In this document: positions 9,461-17,755 of the stretch, piece after piece
Layout of the letters: every line of letters starts with the position of its first letter
Position numbering within the stretch: position 1 is the first letter of the stretch
Source: Craterilacuibacter sp. RT1T
GTDB taxonomy: Bacteria; Pseudomonadota; Gammaproteobacteria; Burkholderiales; Chromobacteriaceae
Direction: 5' to 3'
Assembly (NCBI RefSeq): GCF_023502145.1
Contig: NZ_JAMFLI010000012.1
Coordinates: 1 to 64,000 of the forward strand
Length of the DNA stretch: 64,000 nucleotides
Notes under the pieces: model-generated
What the model saw: the letters and a program-made list of their open reading frames with translations, nothing else
Told to the model about the DNA's origin: nothing
The model's database searches: none
Made by a program: the position numbers and the translations under genes

Positions 9461-10492
9461 ATGCCGCCACTCAAACCCTTAATCCCCGGCCTTGCGCTTT
9501 CATTACTCCTGGCCTTCGCCTCCATCTGGGCGGCAGAACTGGCCATCATGCGCGAATTCGGCTTCTCGGCGCTGACCATCGCCATCGTCGGCGGCATGAT
9601 CATAGGCAATACCGTCTATCCCTTGTTTGCCGCCCCCTGCCACGAAGGCATCAATTTTTCCAAAGCCAAGCTGCTACGTCTGGGCATTATCCTGTTCGGC
9701 TTTCGCCTGACCTTTCAGGATATTGCCGGCGTCGGCCTGGCCGGCATCCTGATCGATGCGCTGGTCCTCACCTCGACCTTCTTGCTGGCCTGGTATCTGG
9801 GACGCAAACTGTTCGGTCTGGATGAGGAAAGCACCATCCTGATCGGCGCCGGCAGCGCTATCTGCGGCGCGGCGGCGGTGCTGGCCACCGAACCGGTGCT
9901 GCGCGCCAAGGCCGACAAGGTGGCGGTGGCCGTGGCCACCGTGGTGGTGTTCGGCACACTGGCCATGTTTCTTTACCCGGCGGCCTATCATGCGCTAATC
10001 AAGGCTGGCTGGCTGAGCGCAAACGACTTTGCCTACGGCGTTTTCAGCGGCGCAACCATACACGAAGTGGCGCAAGTGGTCGCAGCCGGCAAGGCGGTCA
10101 GTGAAGACGCCGCCACCAGTGCGGTAATCACCAAGATGATACGGGTGATGATGCTGGCGCCTTTTCTGCTGATTCTGTCCAGCTGGCTGGCCAAACGCCA
10201 TCGCGGCAGCGGCCCCGGGCGCGGCAAGGTACAGATCCCATGGTTCGCCGTGCTGTTTCTGGTGGTGGCCGGCTTTAATTCGCTGAATCTGCTCTCCCAT
10301 CCGCTGGTGGCCTGGATTGTGTCATTCGACAATCTGATGCTGGCGGCCGCCATGGCCGCACTGGGGCTGACCACCCATCTCTCGGCCATTCGCCAGGCAG
10401 GGGTCAAGCCGCTGGCGCTGGCCGCCTTGCTGTTTGTCTGGCTGATTGCCGGCGGCGGCCTGATCAGTGCCGGCCTGCTTGCCGTTCTGTAA
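9461..10492 (+). CDS. YeiH/UPF0324-family membrane transporter, second copy
   Basis: A 343-residue polytopic membrane protein and clear paralogue of the preceding gene: [34 protein letters not shown] and [14 protein letters not shown] match the corresponding motifs. It is closer to the common YeiH architecture (GNT..PLF followed by KAKLLRLGI) than the first copy is. It starts at an ATG 115 bp after the first copy, with a short inverted repeat in the gap, so it may have its own promoter. Two divergent YeiH-type genes in tandem is less usual than one; they may differ in substrate or partner with one another. Confidence 0.88.
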   Translation: MPPLKPLIPGLALSLLLAFASIWAAELAIMREFGFSALTIAIVGGMIIGNTVYPLFAAPCHEGINFSKAKLLRLGIILFGFRLTFQDIAGVGLAGILIDALVLTSTFLLAWYLGRKLFGLDEESTILIGAGSAICGAAAVLATEPVLRAKADKVAVAVATVVVFGTLAMFLYPAAYHALIKAGWLSANDFAYGVFSGATIHEVAQVVAAGKAVSEDAATSAVITKMIRVMMLAPFLLILSSWLAKRHRGSGPGRGKVQIPWFAVLFLVVAGFNSLNLLSHPLVAWIVSFDNLMLAAAMAALGLTTHLSAIRQAGVKPLALAALLFVWLIAGGGLISAGLLAVL

Positions 10493-10495
10493 TGA

Positions 10496-11494
<999 letters not shown>

Positions 11495-11522
11495 CCCGCA
11501 AACCCGCCACGGAGCTTAAGCC

Positions 11523-12305
11523 ATGCCGCTCACGCAAATTTTCATACACCCGCTCAAATCCTGTCGCGGTATAGCGAGCGGGCGCGCGTTTGCCGGCTTG
11601 AGCGGCTTTTTGCACGACCGCGAATGGCTGCTGGCCACACCGGATGGCGGCTTTATCAGCGCACGCACCGATCCCGCCCTGCTGACGGTCAGTGCCGAAC
11701 CCTGGCCTGGCATGATGCTGTTTCGTGCGCCGGGTCGCCCGCCTATCGCCGCCTGTGAAACCCGCTACACCCAAGCGGTCGCCGCCGAAGTCTGGGGCGA
11801 CGCGTTCAGCGCCTGGCATGGCGATGCGGCACTGGATGCATGGTTCAGTGCGCTGCTAGACAAGCCCTGCCGCCTGCTATGGCTGGGCGCGCAATCAAAA
11901 CGCCAGCGTACCCAGCTTGAGCATCCGGTGTCGTTTGCCGATGGCTACCCCTACTTGCTGACTAATCAGGCTTCGCTGGGCGCACTGAACAACGAGTTGT
12001 CCACCCCGGTCAGCATGCGCCATTTCCGTCCCAATCTGGTGGTGGACGGGTTTGCAGCGTGGGCAGAAGACCAGTGGAAAACGCTGCGCATCGGTGCCCT
12101 TGTCTTCGACGTGGCCAAGCCATGTGCACGCTGCGTGCTGACCACGCTAGACCCGGACAGCGGCCAGCGCCGCCGCGACAGCGAGCCGCTGCGCTTATTG
12201 GGCAAACGCCGCCGTATCGATGGCGAAGTGCTGTTCGGCTTGAATCTGGTCGCCCGCACGCAAGGCTTTATCAACGTGGATGATGCGGTGGAAATACTGG
12301 CGTAA
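11523..12305 (+). CDS. MOSC domain protein (YcbX-like)
   Basis: A 260-residue protein with the N-terminal beta-barrel MOSC_N region (IHPLKSCRG) and a MOSC domain: FADGYPYLLTNQASL, MRHFRPNLVVDG, and the conserved Cys motif AKPCARCVLTTLDPDSG near residue 200. MOSC proteins bind molybdenum cofactor. YcbX-type members act in detoxification of N-hydroxylated compounds; the C-terminal 2Fe-2S ferredoxin domain of E. coli YcbX is absent here, so a separate electron donor would be needed. It lies 28 bp after hemF and may be cotranscribed. Confidence 0.88.
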   Translation: MPLTQIFIHPLKSCRGIASGRAFAGLSGFLHDREWLLATPDGGFISARTDPALLTVSAEPWPGMMLFRAPGRPPIAACETRYTQAVAAEVWGDAFSAWHGDAALDAWFSALLDKPCRLLWLGAQSKRQRTQLEHPVSFADGYPYLLTNQASLGALNNELSTPVSMRHFRPNLVVDGFAAWAEDQWKTLRIGALVFDVAKPCARCVLTTLDPDSGQRRRDSEPLRLLGKRRRIDGEVLFGLNLVARTQGFINVDDAVEILA

Positions 12306-12384
12306 AGCCGCCCGCAGGCAACACGCAGCTGACGCCAGCTAAGCTGCAGTGTTACCATGGCGGCACCCATACCTTGAGACACTC

Positions 12385-12705
12385 ATGTTTGCGCGCTTGC
12401 TCCGCCTTGTCCTGCTTACGCTCAGCCTGCTGATTCCACTGCAGGCCAGCTTGGCGATGCCCATTATCGGGCAGGACGACTGCTGCGCCAGCGAGATCAG
12501 CCAGACAGACTGTCATCAGGGCATGCAGGACTCGCTGGCCGGCAATAGCAGCATGATGTGCTGCCAGTTGCACGCGGCCACACCGGCGGTGATTCTGACC
12601 ACGCCACCGCTGCTCGCTCCCCGCGAAACATGGCAGGAACTGATGGCGCTCGCGCCCGAATCCTGCATACCCGCCCCGCCCGAACACCCGCCACGACGGG
12701 CCTGA
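12385..12705 (+). CDS. Small cysteine-rich secreted protein, first gene of a copper-type cluster
   Basis: A 106-residue protein with a signal peptide (residues about 1-23, ending ASLAM). The mature part has paired and spaced cysteines and histidines: DDCCASE, DCHQGM and SMMCCQLH. I do not recognise a named family, but the size, signal peptide, Cys/Met/His content and neighbours (DUF411 and DUF305 proteins) suggest a periplasmic copper-binding or copper-regulated protein similar in style to CopL-type peptides. The gap to DUF411 is 54 bp. Function is inferred from context only. Confidence 0.65.
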   Translation: MFARLLRLVLLTLSLLIPLQASLAMPIIGQDDCCASEISQTDCHQGMQDSLAGNSSMMCCQLHAATPAVILTTPPLLAPRETWQELMALAPESCIPAPPEHPPRRA

Positions 12706-12759
12706 ATAGTGCGACAGCCAGCCGGCTGACCTTATTCAAACCCCTCGTGGAGTCTTACC

Positions 12760-13191
12760 ATGAAACACCGACACTTTATTGTGGCTGCGCTTGCGGCCGC
12801 CTTTTCCCTGCCAGCGCTGGCCGCACCCGCCGGCGTCATGCTCAAAGATCCTTATTGCGGCTGCTGCGATGCCTGGGCCGGCCATATGAAGCAAAACGGC
12901 CTGGAACTCAGCAGCCGCATCGAGCAGAACATGGCCAAGATCAAGGATGAACGCCGCGTACCGGCCAACTTGCGCTCCTGCCATACTGCAGAAATAGGCG
13001 GCTATCTGTTTGAAGGCCATGTCCCGGCAGATCTGGTGAAAAAAGTCCTGAAAGACAAGCCCAAGATTGCCGGCCTCGCCGTACCGGGCATGCCCATGGG
13101 CAGTCCGGGCATGGAAGGCCCGAGCAAACAAGCCTATCAGGTCGTCGCTTTCGACCGCCAGGGCAAGACCTACGTCTACGCCAACCGTTAA
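12760..13191 (+). CDS. DUF411 family metal-binding protein
   Basis: A 143-residue secreted protein. Signal peptide to about residue 21, then the DUF411 signature DPYCGCCDAW near 27-36, the second conserved SCHTA near 74 and GHVPADLV near 85. The CxCC and Cys-His positions are the presumed metal ligands. DUF411 proteins are often encoded beside copper and silver resistance genes. Here it sits between a Cys-rich secreted protein and a DUF305 protein, 18 bp before the latter, consistent with one periplasmic copper-handling operon. Confidence 0.85.
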   Translation: MKHRHFIVAALAAAFSLPALAAPAGVMLKDPYCGCCDAWAGHMKQNGLELSSRIEQNMAKIKDERRVPANLRSCHTAEIGGYLFEGHVPADLVKKVLKDKPKIAGLAVPGMPMGSPGMEGPSKQAYQVVAFDRQGKTYVYANR

Positions 13192-13209
13192 TATTTAAGG
13201 AATACCATC

Positions 13210-13662
13210 ATGAAAAAAATACTGCTGATCGCCCTCGCAACCCTGAGTCCACTAGCCTTTGCCGCCACCCCGGCCCCGGCAGCCAAACCGGTATGCCCGA
13301 TGGCCGCTGCCGGCCATACCATGCCCGGTCACGCCATGCCGGCAAACTGCCCGATGGCTGACGCACACGCCGGCCATATGATGGCAGTGCCACCTGCCGC
13401 CGCCACGCCGTCCACCCGCGACTATATGAAGGCACATGATGCGATGATGAAAGGCATGGCCATCCAGTACAGCGGCGATGCCGACCGCGACTTTATGGCC
13501 GGCATGATCCCCCACCATCAGGGCGCCATCGATATGGCCCGCGTCGCTCTGCAACATGGCAAGGACCCGGTAGTACGCAAGCTGGCGCAGGAAGTGATCG
13601 CAGCGCAGGAAAAAGAAATCGCGCTAATGAACCAGTGGCTGGCCACCCACCCGCTGAAGTAA
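13210..13662 (+). CDS. DUF305 family secreted protein, Met/His-rich
   Basis: A 150-residue protein with a signal peptide (residues 1-18), a Met/His/Cys-rich linker ([16 protein letters not shown] and HAGHMM), and the C-terminal DUF305 domain with the hallmark [17 protein letters not shown] near residue 98. DUF305 domains are ferritin-like four-helix proteins often found with copper resistance genes; the Met/His linker looks suited to Cu(I)/Cu(II) binding. Last gene of the presumed cluster; a strong terminator follows 25 bp after the stop. Confidence 0.88.
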   Translation: MKKILLIALATLSPLAFAATPAPAAKPVCPMAAAGHTMPGHAMPANCPMADAHAGHMMAVPPAAATPSTRDYMKAHDAMMKGMAIQYSGDADRDFMAGMIPHHQGAIDMARVALQHGKDPVVRKLAQEVIAAQEKEIALMNQWLATHPLK

Positions 13663-13687
13663 TCATTTAACAGCCCGCATCATCAAA

Positions 13688-13712
13688 CCGCCCAATATTG
13701 GGCGGTTTTTTT
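13688..13712 (+). terminator. Rho-independent terminator after the DUF305 gene
   Basis: An 18-bp perfect palindrome, CCGCCCAATATTGGGCGG, followed by seven T. It closes the copper-type cluster. Confidence 0.88.
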
Positions 13713-13833
13713 ACGCCAGCCACCGGCAATTCTTGCCTTTTGCCATATAGCTGTTACTTATTCTCTATGGGGTCAACGCTTGCATCAGCTTGCGGCCAAC
13801 ATTGGCGGGCTCCATCCTTCAGGAGATCGTGCG

Positions 13834-14082
13834 ATGAATGTAAAAACCACGCTCAGCCTTGTTGCGCTGACACTATCCCTCGCAGCCTGTGCCACCGTTG
13901 ATAAGGATGCCCGCGATATGGCGGCCAAGGCACAATCGACGGCCGACCAAGCCCTATCCACTGCCAATCAGGCCAATGCCAACTCGCAAGCGGCAGCCCA
14001 GATGGCACAGCAAGCGCAACAAACCGCCAACCAGACCGCCGCCCAGCTTAACGGCATGATGCAGAAGGGCATGGTCAAGTAA
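13834..14082 (+). CDS. Alanine-zipper lipoprotein (Lpp/OprI-like)
   Basis: An 82-residue lipoprotein. Residues 1-19 form a lipoprotein signal with lipobox LAAC (Cys20). The mature part is a single Ala/Gln/Asn-rich helix with heptad-like alanine spacing (STADQALSTANQANANSQAA), the pattern of Lpp/OprI trimeric coiled coils in the outer membrane. It ends in KGMVK; a C-terminal Lys could in principle be the peptidoglycan attachment residue, as in Lpp. It starts at the ATG after AGGAGATCGTGCG. It is flanked by terminators, hence monocistronic, and lies opposite an L,D-transpeptidase gene, which is of interest because Lpp attachment is done by that enzyme class. Confidence 0.8.
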   Translation: MNVKTTLSLVALTLSLAACATVDKDARDMAAKAQSTADQALSTANQANANSQAAAQMAQQAQQTANQTAAQLNGMMQKGMVK

Positions 14083-14103
14083 AGCTGCGCCACAGCACAA
14101 ACC

Positions 14104-14132
14104 AAAAGAGCCGCTCGCTGCGGCTCTTTTTT
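14104..14132. terminator. Terminator after the alanine-zipper lipoprotein gene
   Basis: AAGAGCCGC and GCGGCTCTT form a 9-bp stem with a 5-nt loop, followed by T6 and preceded by A4, so it can work in both directions. It lies between convergent genes. Confidence 0.85.
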
Positions 14133-14153
14133 ACTTCTACCCACCCTGACGCG

Positions 14154-15185
14154 TCACTGCTTGCGTAACGGCACTCTGGCCTTGTTGGCGTCCTCGCCAT
14201 AAGGCGGCTCGGTATAGGCTTGCACCGGCAAACTCTCGACAATCTGGTCAGTGGCAGGAGCGCCAGGGCTGAGTGCCAGCGGCAAGATAGTCGGCTTGGC
14301 CAGTACCGCATCCACCCGCTGCCAGTCCACATCGCGCCCCTCATTGTCGGGCAAGGCATCCAGCAGCGCCTGCGCCTGCTCCCGATCCGGTGGCGCCTGT
14401 TCATACTCGCCAACGATGGGGTAAGACACCAGCACCGGCTTGCCATCCAGCACCCCGGCCATCAGCGGCTGGTTGATGATGCGGATGGGTACGCCGCGCG
14501 GCAGCAGCTTCATCAGCTCGGCAGCATTTTCCGGATACAGATGCAGGCAGCCGTGACTGGCGCGTGTGCCCAAGCCCCACGGCTTATTGGTGCCGTGAAT
14601 GAAGATGCTCTTAAAGCCGGTCTGGAAAGCCAGCATCCCCATCGGGTTATCCTCACCCGGCGGCACATAGTTGGGCAGGACTTCACCATCGCGCTCAAAA
14701 TGCTCGGCCTTGATGCTGTCCGGCGGCGTCCAGCCCGGATCCTGAATCTTGGCCACCAGCCGCGTCTCCCCCAATGGGGTCGACCAGCCTTCACGCGCAA
14801 TCCCCAGCGGCACGGTATACACCTGACGCGGCTGGCCTTTTTTCGGCGGCAAGAAATAGAACAGGCGCCGCTGCGGAATATTCACCACCACCCCCTGCCA
14901 CGGCTTGGGCGGCAACACATACTGCGTGGGCACGACCACCCGCGCATGCGCGTCCGGCGTCCACATATCAACCGTGGGATTCGCCTCGGTCATTTCCATA
15001 AAACCGGTGCCGTAGTGACGCGCCAGATCCAGCAAACTATTGCCCTCGGCCTCGACCGTGACCGCCTGCGGCGCACCGACCACGGTATCGCCATTGTCCG
15101 GCAGATCAAACACCTGCGCCTGTGCGCCGACACAAGCCAAAGCCAGTGCCAGCACCGTCAGGCGCCAAGAGAACAGACTGTGCAT
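14154..15185 (-). CDS. L,D-transpeptidase (YkuD) with LysM-like segment
   Basis: A 343-residue periplasmic enzyme from the ATG at 15185, chosen because GGAGG lies 5 nt upstream and a signal peptide (to AQAQ, about residue 24) follows at once. A LysM-like segment (LLDLARHYGTGFMEMTEANP) precedes the YkuD catalytic domain with FIHGTNKPWGLGTRASHGCLHL; His and Cys of SHGC are the catalytic pair. Family members (ErfK/YbiS type) make 3-3 crosslinks or attach Lpp to peptidoglycan. The nearby alanine-zipper lipoprotein gene suggests the latter, as inference. The gene lies outside the Tn7-like element, 112 bp from its end. Confidence 0.9.
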   Translation of the reverse strand: MHSLFSWRLTVLALALACVGAQAQVFDLPDNGDTVVGAPQAVTVEAEGNSLLDLARHYGTGFMEMTEANPTVDMWTPDAHARVVVPTQYVLPPKPWQGVVVNIPQRRLFYFLPPKKGQPRQVYTVPLGIAREGWSTPLGETRLVAKIQDPGWTPPDSIKAEHFERDGEVLPNYVPPGEDNPMGMLAFQTGFKSIFIHGTNKPWGLGTRASHGCLHLYPENAAELMKLLPRGVPIRIINQPLMAGVLDGKPVLVSYPIVGEYEQAPPDREQAQALLDALPDNEGRDVDWQRVDAVLAKPTILPLALSPGAPATDQIVESLPVQAYTEPPYGEDANKARVPLRKQ

Positions 15186-15264
15186 ATCATCCTCCATCGC
15201 ATTTGCGATGCCTTTAGTGAAGCACATCTGCCACACGAAACCGTATTTCTGCCCGCTAGCACAT

Positions 15265-15292
15265 AAAAACGGGGCACCCGCAGGCGCCCCGT
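15265..15292 (-). terminator. Former glmS terminator, now cut off from glmS by the transposon
   Basis: ACGGGGCACC and GGCGCCCCGT form a 10-bp stem with one mismatch and a CGCA loop; read leftward it is followed by five T. The stem is directly abutted by the TTTTC duplication at the transposon end. Removing the element places it about 25 bp downstream of the glmS stop, which is where a terminator for the leftward glmS transcript would be expected. Confidence 0.75.
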
Positions 15293-15296
15293 TTTC
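15292..15296. repeat. Target site duplication, glmS-distal side (TTTTC)
   Basis: TTTTC directly abuts the TGAAGAG terminus of the Tn7-like element. The same five bases follow the other end at 34473-34477. Five-base duplications are the Tn7 family norm. Confidence 0.9.
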
Positions 15297-15302
15297 TGAA
15301 GA

Positions 15303-15322
15303 GTAACAAATATGTATGCACT
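15303..15322 (+). repeat. TnsB-type end repeat L1
   Basis: GTAACAAATATGTATGCACT, 6 bp inside the terminus. It matches L3 (15406) in 19 of 20 positions and the repeats at the other end in inverted orientation. Position and spacing fit TnsB binding sites of Tn7-type ends. Confidence 0.85.
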
Positions 15323-15361
15323 GATATGTCTTTTTATATCAGCTAGATACAGCCCATCACT

Positions 15362-15381
15362 CTCAATGCAAAGTTTGCACT
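15362..15381 (+). repeat. Degenerate TnsB-type end repeat L2
   Basis: Shares the 3' half GTTTGCACT with L1 and L3; the 5' half (CTCAATGCAAA) is diverged. It lies 59 bp from L1 and 44 bp from L3, so three spaced sites would give a Tn7-left-like arrangement. Weaker support than its neighbours. Confidence 0.5.
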
Positions 15382-15405
15382 AAAGTAGCTGGGCCACCAC
15401 CAACT

Positions 15406-15425
15406 GTAACAAATATGTTTGCACT
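15406..15425 (+). repeat. TnsB-type end repeat L3
   Basis: GTAACAAATATGTTTGCACT, same orientation as L1 and nearly identical. Innermost recognised site of the glmS-distal end. Confidence 0.85.
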
Positions 15426-15857
15426 CTTCTTTTTCCAGATCTATGAATCGCCTCAGTCTCCAGTGTATCTTTCCATTGGGTAAATGATATGGTCGACTAT
15501 TGTGAGGCACTCGCCCTGCAGTCAATCGATATCTCCAGCTTTCTTCTCCGATCAGGAATTCCACATAACTGGCTCGGCCCCCAGCGCCCGGACCTTCAGA
15601 TCAACGGCGGGCGACGCCATGTCAGCCAAGTACAGATGGAGCCAAAGTCGTATCTGGATTTCATCCTCAATCCCGAGCCTCGGAAACTCCATAACTGAGC
15701 AATCCGATCGAAGAAACGCTGACCTTATTGCTTGAGGGACTGGTTGAATCGCCCCAGCCGTACATGCACCCATGAAACATGTCAGCACCGAGATGCGCTT
15801 ACGACGTGCTTTTTCGAGCTCATTGTGTCTCCAGTCTAGGTAGCAGTTTCCTGCCAA
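15426..15857 (-). pseudogene. Degraded open stretch in the transposon end, function unrecognised
   Basis: Two minus-strand open frames abut near 15552-15564: one of 101 codons starting at 15857 and ending GAEPVMWNS, the other reading on as MEFLIGEESWRYRLTAGRV and running into the end repeat at 15425. A one-frame shift would join them into one protein of about 145 residues, so this may be a frameshifted gene truncated by the transposon end. I do not recognise a family. A TGAATCGCCCCAGC motif at 15745, like the IS3-type end at 22113, suggests insertion-sequence debris in the same stretch. It may also be non-coding. Confidence 0.25.
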
Positions 15858-15994
15858 ATGTCTGTTTACACAAAATTTAGTACACTCCCACTCTTAGTAG
15901 GAGGCGTCCATTCCATTCACAAAGCCCCATGAGACTGTAATGAATTGATACGATGTCTGAAAAGCGGAAATGGAAACAATAAGGGGGTCTATAG
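15858..15994. other. Gap before the nitrilase-like gene; possible IS256-type end remnant
   Basis: CTGTTTACACAAAATTTAGT followed by ACACTCCCACTC (15865-15896) resembles the terminal repeats of IS256-family elements, but no transposase fragment is recognised beside it. Otherwise it holds only the upstream region of the next gene, including its AAGGGGG ribosome site at 15981-15987. No convincing promoter is seen. Confidence 0.3.
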
Positions 15995-17755
15995 GTGAAT
16001 GTTGATTGCATAATTGACGTCGGTGATTTTCTGGACGCGCAGGGGCTGTCGAATCCGACGCTAGAGGTCTTGGCGGCTACCGAGCAGAGTTATCGCGCGT
16101 TGCTGTTTCAGCCGGCGGGCTCGTTCGTCGGTAACACGATCCGAATCGGTCCGGCTGACTTGGAATTTGCGGACCGGCAAGCGTCCGCACTGCTTGAAAT
16201 GGCCACTAAGCGGGGTCACCATCTCGTCGTCACGCCCGAATACTACCTCCCCATCAAGACGCTTCTTAAGTGCGTGCTGGGAGACAATTTCCCTGCTGCT
16301 GATGCAGTTTGGGTGCTTGGCTGCGAGAGCATGACACCCGCACAGCTGGCCGAGTTCAAGGCCAATGCAGAGAGCACAGGAAAGTGTCGCGTGTTCTATG
16401 AGAACGACGAAGCAGCTCCGGCTCAGGGCAACTACTTCGACCCGGTAGCGTACTGTTTTCTCTCCAAAAACAAGGCGACGGGAGAAGAGCAGCGCGTCGT
16501 CCTCATCCAGTTCAAGACCATCTCATCGAAAGACCCTGAGTACTTCGAGAACGGTGTTCTGCGCACTGGGAAGCATATCTATCAGTTCCGTGGACCAACG
16601 AATCGACTTGCGCTCGCGTCTATTATCTGCTCTGACGCCTTCAACATTACGGAGAACAGCGACGTCCTGCTGCAGCTCACTGAGGATGCGACGCTCCTCC
16701 ACATTCAGTTGAACCCAAAGCCGCGTAACACCGACTACCTGAAGTACCGGGTGGACACCTTCCGCCGTCACGAGCGGACCAGCAACTGCGACATCGTGTG
16801 CCTCAACTGGGCCGAGGACATCATTTTCCTTGAGCAGGAAGGCGGTAAGGAACACAAGTGGGAAAACGAAGCTGGTTCGGCGTGGTACCTGCCGCATGAC
16901 CGAGCTTCCTCAGACGATGCACTGGTGGAACAGAACGAACACAATGGTCTCTACTACTCGTGGCATCGGCGCAGCAGGCATGTCCTCCATTTCCACAACG
17001 CGCCAGCGGTCTTCGAGTTCAGCGTTCCAAAGGTAGTGCACACGGGTCTGCAGGTCCACGCTGTTTCCTGCGGCCCCAAGCTCGAGGGCCGCTACGTCTG
17101 GGATGACGCAGGTGGCTGGGTCGCCACGACCGCATGCGCAGATGCCGGACTCGCACAGCTGTTCGCGTGCGATGCGAAGGTCACTACGGCTTTCACCGCC
17201 CTGTCCAAGGACGATAGCAAACTTCGAGTTGAGCGGGCCGTCGCTATCTCCTGCGGTCTCACCTCGGGTGCGGACGACTGGCATGCCGCCGGCACTTTGA
17301 AGTCTCTCAGCATGAGTGATGACGAGGTCACCAAGCGACTCACGGTACGCTTAGAGCGCAACGAGGATTCAGATGCGGCAAGGCATAGGCAACTGCGGAA
17401 CGTGTCGCTATTGCACGAGATTCTGGCAACCGCGCAGCTTCCCCTTCAAATCCGCAACCTGAGCGGTGGAGGAGCCTCCGTCTATTGGTCGAAGCAGTCT
17501 CCGCACACGAACGTCATCAAGGACGGCGTTGAGCCTGCACACGTCGCGTTCCTAGGCCTCCAGCCGGACCAAAGGCGAATAGAGAACGCCTGCGACGCGG
17601 CATACGGCTTGCTCCATCGTGAGAACAAGCCAGGCCGCCGGCATCGTGTCGCGGTTTGCTACCTCACTCTAGCCGGCCCCGTATTCCCAGAAATCAAACA
17701 GCTGACTCATATCGCCGATGATGGCAAGAGTCCAACCTCTTTCGCCCGGGGATGA
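15995..17755 (+). CDS. Nitrilase-superfamily (CN hydrolase fold) protein, candidate effector of a two-gene defence system
   Basis: A 586-residue protein starting at GTG with AAGGGGG 7 nt upstream. The first 300 residues have the nitrilase-fold triad in order: Glu82 in VVTPEYYLP, Lys174 in VLIQFKTIS, and Cys212 in SIICSDAFN. This is the E-K-C set of carbon-nitrogen hydrolases. The C-terminal half (about 300-586) has no recognised domain. Its stop overlaps the start of the ABC ATPase gene (ATGA), so the two are translationally coupled and should act together. Known family members hydrolyse amides or nitriles or transfer acyl groups; the substrate here is unknown. No signal peptide or membrane helix is seen, so a cytoplasmic enzyme. 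I do not recognise this exact protein as part of a named system. Confidence 0.8.
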   Translation: MNVDCIIDVGDFLDAQGLSNPTLEVLAATEQSYRALLFQPAGSFVGNTIRIGPADLEFADRQASALLEMATKRGHHLVVTPEYYLPIKTLLKCVLGDNFPAADAVWVLGCESMTPAQLAEFKANAESTGKCRVFYENDEAAPAQGNYFDPVAYCFLSKNKATGEEQRVVLIQFKTISSKDPEYFENGVLRTGKHIYQFRGPTNRLALASIICSDAFNITENSDVLLQLTEDATLLHIQLNPKPRNTDYLKYRVDTFRRHERTSNCDIVCLNWAEDIIFLEQEGGKEHKWENEAGSAWYLPHDRASSDDALVEQNEHNGLYYSWHRRSRHVLHFHNAPAVFEFSVPKVVHTGLQVHAVSCGPKLEGRYVWDDAGGWVATTACADAGLAQLFACDAKVTTAFTALSKDDSKLRVERAVAISCGLTSGADDWHAAGTLKSLSMSDDEVTKRLTVRLERNEDSDAARHRQLRNVSLLHEILATAQLPLQIRNLSGGGASVYWSKQSPHTNVIKDGVEPAHVAFLGLQPDQRRIENACDAAYGLLHRENKPGRRHRVAVCYLTLAGPVFPEIKQLTHIADDGKSPTSFARG

